Positions 1-16,446 of a stretch of DNA of 64,000 bases are shown piece after piece. The notes beneath the pieces were generated by a model that saw only the letters and a program-made list of their open reading frames with translations, did no database searches and was not told where the DNA came from. The stretch comes from Nansenia antarctica. Its lineage: Eukaryota > Chordata > Actinopteri > Argentiniformes > Microstomatidae. The DNA lies in contig OZ022344.1 in NCBI GenBank assembly GCA_963989245.1, positions 66,103,359-66,167,358 of the forward strand. Reading direction: 5' to 3'. A program made the position numbers and the translations under genes. Position 1 is the first letter of the stretch; the number at the start of each line of letters is the position of its first letter.

Positions 1-593
1 GCATTATGACCTCACTCTGGCATTATGATGTCACAGTCAAGGCATTCTGTGAAAGCCAGCTGGAGTGTGTTGGGTAGCAACAGGAGGGTTGAGAGGTGAT
101 GCCTTGACCACAAACACACCTACACACACCCATGCAAGATCCTCTAAGTGCTTAATTATTGTTATTCATTGTTTTCATGAGTCACAGTTACATTGGACAA
201 CAACAAGATTAGACAGAATCTGCAAAGTTCAAAACTCTGCCTGACTAATATGTGTGTTATCATTCATCCACTATAACATGGTAAAACGTTTTTCATTTGC
301 AAGGGGCAATTTGGAATTCAAACAATTAACTACGCTTAACTAACGCTTTTTCAAAATCAAGTTTATTGTTACATCCCATTATCCCTATTATAAGTATAAG
401 AGAGTAAAATTCTTAGGCTTCAGTTCCTCGACATTAAAGCAACAAGAGAGAAACAAAATGACTACAGTTATAGAGTATAGCACCATAGTGAATCTTGTTG
501 CAATGTCACTAAGAGTCAAAACTGGAAAAGGCAATTCAGTGCAGACGCTTCCCCTCCACTCAAATGAGTCTGACTGCTCTCCCTCTTTCTGCA

Positions 594-607
594 GTGTGTG
601 TATGTGT

Positions 608-648
<41 letters not shown>

Positions 649-677
649 TGTGTGTGTGTGTGTCTGTGTGTGTGTGG
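594..677. repeat. GT microsatellite
   Basis: Dinucleotide GT run with a few TCTG interruptions. The flanking 1-590 stretch shows no exon or recognised element that I can support. Confidence 0.9.
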
Positions 678-911
678 GATGAGACTGAGGCAGGCAGAAT
701 GGACTGTGAGAGGGAGAGCAGGGGAGACACAAGGGTGGGGGAGAGAATGGTTGTGGAGGAGATCTAAAGTAACACTGTGTAGCTGTTCATGGCTGCGTCC
801 AAACTACGGAGTGGAGTCCAGGGGACGGATGGACCAGGACTGAGCTTTAGAGAATGGGAGGAAAACAGTAGAAACGCCTTTACTTGAACATGAAAAGAAA
901 CTGTTTTACCT

Positions 912-912
<1 letters not shown>

Positions 913-944
<32 letters not shown>

Positions 945-946
945 AG

Positions 947-983
<37 letters not shown>
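913..983. repeat. GA / GAAA microsatellite
   Basis: GA repeat that passes into GAAA units and back to GA, followed by an ATC-rich stretch (985-1008). Confidence 0.9.
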
Positions 984-1306
984 TAATCATCATCATCACC
1001 ATCATCATTATGAGAAGTCATGATAACCCTTTCATGAAATCACGATTTTAGGATAAGACGGGTGAATTCAACGTGACGGAAAAACGGTATTTGTGAGTCT
1101 GAGTTACAGTTCTAAGAAAGTTGGGTGGTGGTGAGGCGTCCCTGAAAGTTGTGTTGTGTTTGTAATTCTAGTTTGTGAAGAGAGGAGGGAAGGGGGGAGA
1201 GAGACAAAACACACGCTCATCCGAATGCTTCGTCTGCCCGCGAGCTGCTGAATATTTCAGAGGCAATTCAATTAGCAAATGGATAAAGCCGTAAGGAAGA
1301 GACACA

Positions 1307-1432
1307 GGCACACACACGCACACACATATACACACACACACACATACACACACACACACACACACATACACACACACACATACACACACATATACACACA
1401 CACACACACGCGCACACACACACACACACACA
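1307..1432. repeat. CA microsatellite, interrupted
   Basis: CA repeat broken by TA and CG steps; a second pure GT run lies at 1518-1552. Open frames here are repeat artefacts. Confidence 0.9.
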
Positions 1433-1514
1433 CAATGCCCAAAAGCTGATTATCTCTGTTAGATCGTGGTACAGTCACCCTTGTGACTGCTGGATAGTTT
1501 AAGGACATGAACAT

Positions 1515-1554
<40 letters not shown>

Positions 1555-1654
1555 CAATAGGCTGGGCAGCTCCTTACCCAGTGGGTAAAGCCTGCTATAA
1601 GAGCTGAGGGCCAGATGTACGGCTCCCTGGAATTCCTCAATTCGGGCAGTGTGT

Positions 1655-1822
1655 CCTCTCTCTATTTCTCTCTCCGTGTATGCCTCTCTTCCACTCTCCT
1701 CCTCTTTCTCTTCCTCCCTCTCCTTCTCCAACTTTTTTTCTCTCGCCTTCCCTTTCTCCCTGCCTCTCTCTCTCCCCTCCCCTCTCTCTGTCTCTCTCTC
1801 TTTCTCTTTCTCTCTCTCCCTG

Positions 1823-1891
<69 letters not shown>
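1655..1891. repeat. Pyrimidine-rich CT/TC tract
   Basis: Almost pure pyrimidine on the plus strand, ending in about 70 bases of perfect TC. No coding signal. 1892-2489 shows nothing I recognise. Confidence 0.9.
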
Positions 1892-1892
<1 letters not shown>

Positions 1893-2489
1893 GTGATAAA
1901 AGACATTCTTCTCCTCCAGTCTAAGGAGATTCTCCTCTGAGATAAAGAACCTCCTCAGATCTCAGTAAGGTTTATGACACTAAGTCATGTTTTACGACCG
2001 GCAAAGGCTTGGAACAGTTCAGTACATAAGAAGGAGTCCCGCGTAGACCTTTTTCTTTTCACACCAACAGTGTCATTAGAGTTTGTCATGAGGTGTTTTC
2101 TGAATTATCATTATCATATGCACGATTAAATGTATTGCCCTCACGATCGGACAGACAGATTTCTTTCCTTTCTATCACATCTTGTCAACATAGAAAAGCA
2201 GTACTAGGGAAGAAAAAGGCTAACTCACCAGACATCACAAAAACCACCTTCCTGAAAAATGTAGATGTGACCTGAATTCATTGCAGTTGGTTTGGAGGCT
2301 TTTAGGAAGGTGCCGGGGGGGTGTATACTCTACAGGTAGCATGTAATGTGTGTGTTAGTTTCTCTGCAGGGGCTTCGTCACCCAGGTTTTCTGGTGTGAG
2401 TTTGACAACATTGTCCAATTCATCTCTGTCAGACCTGGTGTTCCGTGCGGAAGCATGACCGTGAGGGAAAGGGTGTCTAGCCTCTGCGG

Positions 2490-2612
2490 ACATTTAACAT
2501 TTACATTTTTGGTATTTAGCAGACGCCTTTATCCAAAGCGACTTACAACAAACACATTTTGTCTCAGTAAGTGAATCATCAGTCATCGTAGGAAAAAGCT
2601 CATGTGGTTAAG
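2490..2612 (-). mobile_element. L2-type LINE 3' end fragment
   Basis: Minus-strand copy of the short 3' UTR block seen many times in this window: core GCATTTAGCAGACGC (here with one change), AAAGCGACTTACAA, then the AAGTGAATCATC block, with a TTTACATT tail. Similar blocks sit at 17762, 28705, 35605, 49444 and 63022. At 49444 the block adjoins an L2/CR1-like reverse transcriptase, so I read these as 5'-truncated LINE copies. Confidence 0.7.
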
Positions 2613-2630
2613 GAGTTGCCCATCCTATTG

Positions 2631-2631
<1 letters not shown>

Positions 2632-2666
<35 letters not shown>

Positions 2667-2695
2667 GCACATACTCACACACACACACACACACA
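2632..2695. repeat. CA microsatellite
   Basis: CA repeat with CACG interruptions. Sequence 2700-3190 is unique-looking noncoding DNA with no feature I can support. Confidence 0.9.
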
Positions 2696-3195
2696 TGGAT
2701 GGACGGTGAAGTCATTGGGTGGGCAGGCACCGGTTATTATCAAAGCCAGATTTACTCACAAACAACCTTGACGTAGCCCAAGTTCACCATGACAACAGAT
2801 GGCTCCAACCACCAGAGTGACATAGGCCATTAACCAAGACACACAAGTGATAGCCTCCGACGGTCACATATTATATATCATAATAAACCTGACAAAATGA
2901 CACACAGCTCAACTCTGACAGCCATCGACCGATGTCGCCATCGTCCACAGTCACACAACCAATCAGCGGCACTAAAAGAACAACACACTGTATCGACACT
3001 TTTCAAGCATGCCTAGCTAACTTTTCCTCTTTTTTTCAGCAAAGCTATACAACAACTTAGAACCACATCGTTGCCATGACGACATGAGCTTGTACGCTCG
3101 TCTTTTCCCCCCCAAAAATGTGAAGGGTTGTTACCGAGATGATGCTCTAATAAGGTCTTTCAAAATATCACGGCTGTCCTTGAAAAGAAGAAGAA

Positions 3196-3302
3196 AAGAA
3201 GCCATTTAGCTGATGCTTTTATCCAACGTGACAATGCAGTGAGTGCATACTGTACATCTTTCAGTATAGATGGTCCCAGTGGGAATCGAACCCACAAGCC
3301 AT
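3196..3302 (-). mobile_element. SINE-like fragment with LINE-type tail
   Basis: Contains a diverged copy of the GCATTTAGCAGACGC-type tail followed by GGGAATCGAACCCAC, which on the minus strand resembles a tRNA T-arm. That order, tRNA-like head plus LINE-like tail, fits a tRNA-derived SINE. Only a partial head is visible. Confidence 0.45.
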
Positions 3303-3490
3303 CGTGTATGGTGACTTGTTGTTTTTGCTGCTCATTTAATGCCAAGCACGACATGTTTAAGGCAACACGCGTGTGCAAATTATTTAATCCGCAATTATGT
3401 TATTTTAATTAATGATAAATGTTTTTCTTTTTTAATTATTATATATTATATTATCTATTATTATTATATATTATATTATCTAGTATTTAT

Positions 3491-3521
<31 letters not shown>

Positions 3522-3543
3522 GTTAGGGTTAGGGTTAGGGTTA
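3522..3543. repeat. Short interstitial telomere-like repeat
   Basis: About 3.5 head-to-tail copies of TTAGGG, directly after an ATT-rich run (3480-3520). Confidence 0.85.
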
Positions 3544-3714
3544 AATTATTACATTTATATGAATTATTATTGTTTAATTAATTAATGATGTTATTATATA
3601 AAATTATGAAATAATGCAACAGATGAAGCTAGGGTACACAGCGAGGCCCTGTGTCCCTCCTGTCCATCAAAGCTGACTGGAGTCAGAAACGGCGGTGCGT
3701 GTCAACGACTCCAA

Positions 3715-4138
3715 TGGATTATGATGGATGAGAAGGATGGATGAGAAGGGAGGATGGATGAGAAGGGAGGATGGATGAGAAAGGAGGATGGATGAGAAGG
3801 GAGGATGGATGAGAAGGATGGATGGATGAGAAGGATGGATGGATGAGAAGGGATGGATGGATGAGAAGGGAGGATGGATGAGAAGGAAGGATGGATGAGA
3901 AGGAAGGATGGATGAGAAGGAAGGATGGATGAGATGGATGGATGGATGGATGAGAAGGGAGGATGGATGAGAAGGGAGGATGGATGAGAAGGATGGATAG
4001 ATGAGAAGGATGGATGAGAAGGATGGATGGATGAGAAGGATGGATGGATGAGAAGGGAGGATGGATGAGAAGGATGGATGGATGAGAAGGGAGGATGGAT
4101 GAGAAGGAAGGAAGGATGAGAAGGATGGTTGGATGAGA
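3715..4138. repeat. GGATGGATGAGAAG minisatellite
   Basis: About 420 bases of imperfect tandem units built on GGATGGATGAGAAG with variable GGA/GGG spacers. Long antisense Ser/His/Pro-rich frames across it are composition artefacts. Confidence 0.95.
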
Positions 4139-4929
4139 CGGGAGTCACAGATTGCCGATGCTGTCGCCCTGTCGCCTCTCCTGAGCTTCTGATGACGCCT
4201 CTCGGAAGCTTTTGACCCCCGCCTACACCGACTGCACGTCACTGTCCGTCCCGCTCGAACCTGAGTTCCTCCAATCGCACAGTGACAGAGAGAACCATGG
4301 AGGAGGAGTCTATTTTATATTATATTTTGCCTGGGCGAGAGTTCAATGGTCAGGTCAGAGAGATGCTCAGGTAACTTCCTGTTTCACGCTTGTGTCTCTG
4401 CGTCGTCCCGCTCTTGTCTGACATGCAGACCAATTAGATGCCTCCTCTACCCAGCAGACACCTTGTTAAAGCTCAAAACACATCCAGGTCACGGGGGGTC
4501 ATCGCTGCGTTACCATGGCAATTAAGAGGAGGATCGAACAGGGTGAGGATGCAAGAAAGGGAGAGAGAGAGAGAGGGAGAGCTATTAGGTGCTGTTGAGG
4601 AACAGATCATAGGCGTGGTTGTTTTTTAATCATTTTTAGCCAGGACCTTAAGCCCCTGAAGTCCACTGTGAGGTCTCTCTTAACGAGGAGTCTCCTTTTC
4701 CAATCAGTGGATGTGTGCCTAACGACTGTGCGAGCCCGCCGAGCTAAACGCCCTCCAGACATTAGCCCCGGGGGCTGACACAACGTGTCTTCAGGTGTCA
4801 GGCAACGTTACCTGTTACGCCTGTGTGGTTCCGCCTCACCACCTGTGTTAAAAGATGGCGGCGGAAAAGAAGCAGTGTTGATAATGTCCTGTCCCCACCG
4901 TTAGGCCTGAGTGAGGCTGCCTGGAGGCT

Positions 4930-4958
4930 CGCACACACACACACACGCACACACGCAC

Positions 4959-5010
<52 letters not shown>

Positions 5011-5217
5011 CATGGTCCTCCGTGCCAGAGAGGGGGACAGATGGACCAATGCTCTTTTACAGCCTCTCCTTCACTGTGTGTGTGTGTGTGTGTGTGTATG
5101 TGCATGTGTGTGTATGTGTGAATGTGAATGTGTTTGTGTGTGTGTGCATGTGTATGTGTGTGCGTGTGTGTGTGTATGTGTGTGTGTGTATGCATGTGTA
5201 TGTGTGTGCGTGTGTGT

Positions 5218-5257
<40 letters not shown>
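4930..5257. repeat. Paired CA and GT microsatellites
   Basis: CA tract at 4930-5006 and an interrupted GT tract at 5075-5257, separated by about 70 unique bases. Being complementary, they could fold as a hairpin in single strands. 4140-4929 has only a short GA run (4558-4578) and no gene I recognise. Confidence 0.9.
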
Positions 5258-5259
<2 letters not shown>

Positions 5260-5387
5260 CTGCCCCTTGCCTAGCGTTGCACAGGCAAAGACCTGCCAAT
5301 GTGGCATCTGGTCTGTGGACTGTCGCAGGGGAGAGATGGGACCACAGAGAGAGCAGTCACACCACCAGCCTCACCCCTTATTATATC

Positions 5388-5524
5388 ACACACACACACA
5401 CACACACACGGCTTGTCTCTCTGTCCAACACTCCTCTGATAAAAGCATAGAGCTCTTCTCGCTTTTTCCGAGACACCTTTTGTGTCATGCAGACTGGCGC
5501 TTTGCCGGCCATCTTGTGTGGTGC

Positions 5525-5569
<45 letters not shown>

Positions 5570-5660
5570 TGCATTGTGACACGGGAGCCATCCTGGTGTC
5601 CTGGGCAGGTGTTCACCCAACAACCGCCCGCTCTAACAAAACAGCCAGGCACAGGCACAG

Positions 5661-5698
<38 letters not shown>

Positions 5699-5884
5699 CT
5701 TGGTGCCATGGCGATGTTGGCAGGAGGTAGAGCCAATGAGGTAGAGAGTGGGCGTGACCTTTATTCTGCCCCTCCACGGGGGGGCTGGAGTGCTTCCAGG
5801 TCACGTAGGGGTCAATCTGGCTCTGGGGCCAGGATGGCGCAGGTGCTGGAGCAGAACTGGACAGCTGGACACAATGCAGCATCA

Positions 5885-5926
<42 letters not shown>

Positions 5927-5940
5927 TTATCTGACAATTG

Positions 5941-5979
<39 letters not shown>

Positions 5980-6093
5980 TCTAACTATGCCCACCCTGCA
6001 GAATCACTTGATGGCATAGTGTTCACATCTGTGGCCCACTCAAGACACACACACACACACACACGCACAGACACACGCACAGACACACGCACA
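5388..6093. repeat. Cluster of CA/GT microsatellites
   Basis: At least six separate tracts: CA 5388-5409, GT 5526-5568, CA 5660-5696, CA 5886-5924, CA 5941-5976, CA 6043-6090. Alternating orientations give long artefactual frames on both strands. Confidence 0.9.
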
Positions 6094-6461
6094 GTGTACT
6101 CCATTCAAAACAGCAGAAATACCTTGAGCCTAACTCACTCTTCCCTTGCCAGTCCTGCATTCAGTGCAGAATTCCAGAGTAAGTTTTTGATTATCACTAA
6201 ACCTCGCGTGTTAACGACGCTCTGCCGTGAAATTGCTCTCTTATAAACGTCGGCTCCCTCAAAGCTTTATGGGCAAACGGATCCTGTCCAAGCAGAGAGT
6301 GTGTTTTAAACAACAGAAACACATGCTGTTCTAATTCACACAGTCTGGCCATGCAAAGCAGGCAGTGGCTATTTTCGGCCGTCCAGACTCAAATACCTGC
6401 TTTTACTGTGAGGGAGTGGGCTGACAACATGCACAATGAGGAAAAACAAACCAATAGATCA

Positions 6462-6702
6462 GACGGTCTGTCTGTCTGTCTCTATCGGTTTGCCAGTCTG
6501 TGTGCAGTTTAGTGTCTCTGCCTGTCTGTCTGTCTGTCTGTCTGCCTTTCTGTCTCTGTCTGCCCACCTGCCTGCCTGTCTGTCCGCCTGTCTTTCTGTC
6601 CCTGTCTGACCGTCTGTCTTTCTGTCTCTGTCTGCCCACCTGCCTGCCTGTCTGTCCGCCTGTCTTTCTGTCCCTGTCTGTCTGCCTGCCTGCCTGCCTG
6701 CC

Positions 6703-6761
<59 letters not shown>

Positions 6762-6860
6762 GTTTGTTAGTCTGTCTGCCCGTCTGCCTCTGTCTGTCTG
6801 TCTGTCTGCCTGCCTGCCTGCCTGCCTGTCTGTCTGTGTGTCTGTCTGTCTGGCTGCCTA
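6462..6860. repeat. TCTG / TGCC tetranucleotide repeat block
   Basis: About 400 bases of TCTG with TGCC variants; one segment of roughly 70 bases (near 6545-6610 and again 6615-6680) is itself duplicated. Noncoding. 6861-7759 shows no supported feature. Confidence 0.9.
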
Positions 6861-7757
6861 GGCAGACAAGATAAGCATCTTACCGATTGGATGAGCTAAT
6901 TATCGTTGACTTGAGGTTGGTGAAAGCAGAGGGATGGAGGTCAGGGTTAGGATTGGAATTCCTAGAATTCATCAGTTCACTTACGAATGAGTCATTCACG
7001 AATGAGCGATTTCCCCAAGGTGGCGCTTATCAGCAGCAACACCTACGTTCTACCACTAGAGGGGACAGTGCCTCTACAAATCCCTCAGTTCTGCTGATCG
7101 CCCTGGGTTGCGCTTCCCCCTGTCCTCGATCATTTCCCTTTGTGTCATCTAATGAAACTAGTTAGATGAAAGCAATAGGGTAGAAAGCAGCCGCCTATTA
7201 GATCGTAATGAGGGAGAGAACAAGGGCAGAGGGGAGGGGGGCAACGTTTTGAAACGGAATGCTGCCCTTCAACATTTTGGAATGGAATGCTGTTCTCATT
7301 CAGTTTGACATGTACACGTGCCCAATGCCAACACATCACCTCAGAACCCAAACAGCACCTTGTTTTGAGGAAACCACACTATGCTGTCTGTTTCTAATAG
7401 GCGTGATAATGACACTAAATAATGTTAATTGACAGTGTGTCATACATTAGTAACAGACACACACTGTATTTATCCCGACAGTGTGATGGCCCATTCAACA
7501 CTGTGACCTGTCAGCAAATGGGAAATGACATGCATACAAACTGTGACAAGAGGTTACCCTTTCTCTTCGGAGAGGTGACTTTGGAGACGACGGAGAATGG
7601 GAGGGAGAGAAGAGGAAGCAATTGGGGAAGGATACAGAGAGAGGCGGCGATGGAGGGAGGGAGAGAGAAGGGCCGAGAAGCTGTTTGCTGAGCTTGTTTG
7701 TACTTAACGTGCACTCTTTAACCTCTCTAGTTAATGTGTGACCGAGTGAGCATGGAG

Positions 7758-7759
<2 letters not shown>

Positions 7760-7823
<64 letters not shown>

Positions 7824-7848
7824 GTGGGTGTGTGTGTGTGTGTGTGTG
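7760..7848. repeat. GT microsatellite
   Basis: Nearly pure GT tract, about 370 bases upstream of the first scoc coding exon. Confidence 0.9.
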
Positions 7849-8221
7849 GTAGACCCAGGCTCCATTATGGCAATTGTGACTCTTGGGTGTCTGTTCTACA
7901 GGTGTAATGGTGGATACTGAACTTTGAACCATTAAGGAGCAATCAAATGCTCTGGCACCTTGTTCCCACGACAACATTGTCACCGGAGCCACCAAAGAGG
8001 TAGAGCAGGTAGGCTAACTGCGGCAATGTCAATAATTTAGTGGAACAGGAACAGGGTGGGGCATTCCATGTGTGTGGGAGGGACAGGGAGGGACAGGGAG
8101 AGAGAGAGAGAGAGAGAGGGGTGGGGCAAGGAAGTGACACTGACTAAGAGAAAAATATAGCCGTAAGACTGACAGAAAGAGAAAGAGAGAAAGAGAAAGA
8201 CTGAGAGAAAGAGAAACTACA

Positions 8222-12871
<4,650 letters not shown>

Positions 12872-13811
12872 CCCACCATGGAGGAGGGAGTATCTGCTGT
12901 CGTAGCCTCTCTCTGACATACAGACTGGGTAGAAGTTGCCTCCAACCACAGGTTCGGGGTCAGATCCTTGTTTCTCTCCACTAATGGTTAAGGATACGAG
13001 TGACGGGAGGGTAATCCGGTCCTAGATCTGTGGTTAAGGGCAATCTCTACCTTGAACCCAGAATAAGCCCTACACCATCCATCTCCACACCCATACCTTC
13101 CAAGGAGTCCAGTTTACATTTTTGTTTTACCTTACCTCACATACATGAACACACAACACCCCTGACCTTGTTTGACTTTGTTTTCGTATTTATTATTGTT
13201 TATTGATGTCAACTGCATCGTTTGAGTTGAGAGGTCCTTGTCATAGTGATGCCAGACTTGTCCTTACTTTTACTGGTTTAAACTGGGTTGATCTGGATTG
13301 GACTAGACTGTGTCGAATATGAATGGAGGGTATTTGAGGCATGGCGATGTAATTCATTAATATATTAACTCCTTCTTTGTTTAATGTCAGGTCACTATAA
13401 ATGTCTGATGTTCTTCTCATTGATTGATCTTTAGAAATAAGATTCTGTTTAACTGTTTTTTATAGAGCTACTAATGTACCTAAAGTAAATATTTGTTTTG
13501 GTATCACTGGTACTTATCCACTATGAATTTGATTCCTAATTCATATCGCCACCATTGAGTGCTCGGTATTGTCGTAGATAAAGAAAAAGCACAGACAAGT
13601 TATGTGAGTGTTATACTGTACATAGATCTCATCCTCTCTAACGTTTCACCATGGGTGTCACACTCATAGAAATATTTTGAGTAGAACAGACATGGTCCCT
13701 CAGACCATGGCAATTTGGCTAGTACACCAAAAGATGGCTGATGGACATCATTGTTATTGCATGTGTAGAACACAGAGAGAAGCTAAACTTTCGGTGGAGG
13801 CACCATAGCAG

Positions 13812-14937
13812 CTATTCATAGCTTTCATGTGACGTCACAGCATAGTGGAAACGCCCACCTGACGGGCAAAAGGCACTTTTTGCGGGCAAAACCCACGGGC
13901 AAAACCCACTTTTTGCGGGTTAATAACTTTTTTTTCCCGTGGGTTAGGAAAATAATTCCAACGTGTCCGGATAGAGTAGAAGACAGGGAATCCAACACTA
14001 TTTGAATGGAGTCGATCCTCCACTCCTATCACCGTGGACACAGCAAGGAGCGAATTCCCGGATATAAATATTCCCTCGCCTCGCTGACAGCGGGAGTTGG
14101 GAGTTTCGTCCAGCAGCCGGTGAACGCCCGGTTGATCGAGTTTCATATTAAAAGTATATCTTCTCGGGGTGTCAGCGCGTTGGTTAAGAGCTCAAAATGA
14201 CCGTATACTGATGGTGAATTTAGCAATAATAGTCTTATGTTTGTACCACCTCCATAACCGGTGTTATTCACGGGAAAAGCCGGTCAAGGAGGCACCCTTT
14301 GCAGGTCAATAACTTTGATTCTCCGGGGGTTAGGAAAATAATTCCAACGTGTCCGGATAGAGTAGATGACAAGGAATCCAACACTATTTGAATGGAGTCG
14401 ATCCTCCACTCCTATCACCGTGGACACAGCAAGGAGCGAATTCCCGGATATAAATATTCCCTCGCCGACAGCTGGAGTTGGGAGTTTCGTCCAGCAGCCG
14501 GTGAACGCCCGGTTGATCGAGTTTCATATTAAAAGTATATCTTCTCGGGGTGTCAGCGCGGTGGTTAAGGGCTCAAAATGACCGTATACTGATGGTGAAT
14601 TTAGCAATAATAGTCTTATGTTTGTACCACCTCCATAACCGGTGTTATTCACGGGAAAAGCCGGTCAAGGAGGCACCCTTTGCAGGTCAATAACTTTGAT
14701 TCTCCGGGGGTTAGGAAAATAATTCCAACGTGTCCGGATAGAGTAGAAGACAGGGAATCCAACACTATTTGAATGGTGTCAATCCTCCACTCCTATCACC
14801 GTCGTGTATCTTGATAGTTCTTCATGAGTGAGGTGGTCTAAATAGTAGGCAGCCATGTTGAGCGATGTTGCTATGATACTTTTTGCCCTTCAGGTTGGTG
14901 GTTGCTAGGGAAGAAACCACGTGACTGAAAGCTATGA
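13812..14937. mobile_element. 1.1-kb inverted-repeat element with internal 386-bp tandem repeat
   Basis: The left end reads TATTCATAGCTTTCATGTGAC and the right end is its inverted, slightly diverged partner (GTGACTGAAAGCTATGAATA). Inside, a unit starting GTTAGGAAAATAATTCC begins at 13943, 14329 and 14710, giving periods of 386 and 381 bases (two full copies and a partial third). No transposase; I could not settle a target-site duplication. Fits a non-autonomous DNA transposon of unknown superfamily. Confidence 0.65.
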
Positions 14938-15795
14938 ATAAGCATCAATTACTGAACATTCCAATGTCAGTCGAGTTGGTTGTCAATAAACTAAAACTTC
15001 ACTAAAAGATGGCCGCTGGAACACCAACCATGTAATGTTGATTTGAATGGGAATGTCCGTTATATTCATTCTAATGATCAAGATGGTATAGTACTGTATT
15101 ACTCTTATTCGTCAAGGGTTGCGTTCAGGATCGCAATGTTCTAAGTTAGCCTTGGTTTTACAGGAAGTTTAAATGAAAGCAACGACCAATCACTTGGTCA
15201 TTAGCCGTTCCCTACCACAGTGCTGTAAACATTTTTGCAACAGAATTCAGCACCTGATAGAGGTTCTGTTGTGGTCTTGAATGCAACCCAAACACAGATG
15301 TTGAGTAAAGGATTTTGGACAATACAAAACGCTTTGATACCCTCTGTTCCTCTTATGGTGAAACAAGGGAGGAGAAGGAGCGAGAGAGAAAAAGCTCTTC
15401 CCCGCTTTTACTGTAAGAAAATGATTAAGCCTTGAGTGCTATTGATCCGATCACGTGTGCTTGGAAAACACTCTCCGGGAGCTTCCGTGCATTAACAGAT
15501 CTGCTGATCGGAACGCTCTATTCCGGCTTTGTGAAAAAGGCCTCCTGGAAGGCTGTTTAAAGAGGCTAGAACAGAGGGGGTTGAGAGAGACTAGTGTTTT
15601 ATTCGTTACTGGTGCTAAAGGGGGATTACGGAATTTCAGGAAGGTTCCACTACACTTCAGTGAGTCATGTAACATGTTTTCATTAGAATATGTTATTATC
15701 ATTTGAATATGTTAAACGGTTGTATAATATGCTCCAATTCCCTTTCTGTTTTTCCTCAGGCATGTTGAATATGCCCGACTACACACATCCTATGA

Positions 15796-15801
15796 AATAA
15801 A
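15796..15801 (+). terminator. Candidate scoc polyadenylation signal
   Basis: Canonical AATAAA on the plus strand, the last good hexamer before the opposing canx poly(A) signal at 16072. Confidence 0.4.
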
Positions 15802-16071
15802 CTGCCTTGTGTGTAGATGTATAAATTGTATGACTCTGTTGCCTTTTAACACTTTTATTTTAATAAAAATAATTCTTAAGCTTTAGCGTGAGTCTGTGTG
15901 TTGTTGGAGACACCACTGCGTTTATGTACTTTGAGGCTAGGACGCCTCACTCAAAGTGTTCCCCCCCCCAGGACACCCTTTAAATATCACCTTGTGTGGT
16001 AGGACACAATAGTGAAATAATAAAATGTAATAAATAACTGAAATGTAAGACTGTTTTGTATTAAATATTTT

Positions 16072-16077
16072 TTTATT
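16072..16077 (-). terminator. canx polyadenylation signal
   Basis: TTTATT on the plus strand, so AATAAA on the minus strand, about 1.48 kb after the canx stop codon. Confidence 0.55.
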
Positions 16078-16371
16078 TCCAAGAGCAATGTACAATTTGC
16101 AAAGTTAACATATGTAAACAGGGAAATCTGCCATTGTTGGGCTAGAAGATCTCCAAAAGCTGGAGAACAATAAAAACAACAACAAAAATAAATGTAACAA
16201 AAATCGGCACGCTTTCTTTCCAGGCAAAAGGGAACTCTGCATTCCAGGATCAGAGACTTAGATTTACAGAAAACTCCAGGAGAAGCCCTCCCATATCAGG
16301 ACTGAGGGGTTCATGCCAACCTTGAACAAATTATCGAGACGCTTGTTCACGAGTATCGGCAAAAGCAGGGG

Positions 16372-16446
16372 GGGTTTCCATCCACGTCGCTAAAGGAAAA
16401 TCCAGGCTGAAGCTGGATTTTCCTTTAGCAAAGTTAATGGAATACC
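16372..16446. other. Strong hairpin in the canx 3' UTR
   Basis: GCTAAAGGAAAATCCAG and its exact reverse complement are separated by the 7-base loop GCTGAAG (16391-16431). Outside this 17-bp stem, weaker pairing (GGGTTTCCAT with ATGGAATACCC) extends the fold to about 75 bases. Confidence 0.8.

Larger units (their letters stand above)
12872..15880 (+). other. Presumed scoc 3' UTR / intergenic
   Basis: No coding sequence after the scoc stop. AATAAA signals lie at 14985-14990 and 15796-15801, with TTAATAAAAATAA near 15859. The true cleavage site cannot be fixed from sequence alone. The region contains the inverted-repeat element at 13812-14937. Confidence 0.4.

Noticed and set aside
3667..4242. 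Ser/His/Pro-rich frames on the minus strand
   Set aside because: They are translations of the GGATGGATGAGAAG minisatellite and have no start context, splice signals or known domain.
15235..15706. Short frames on both strands between scoc and canx
   Set aside because: Small, overlapping, without splice signals or similarity that I recognise; probably scoc 3' UTR.
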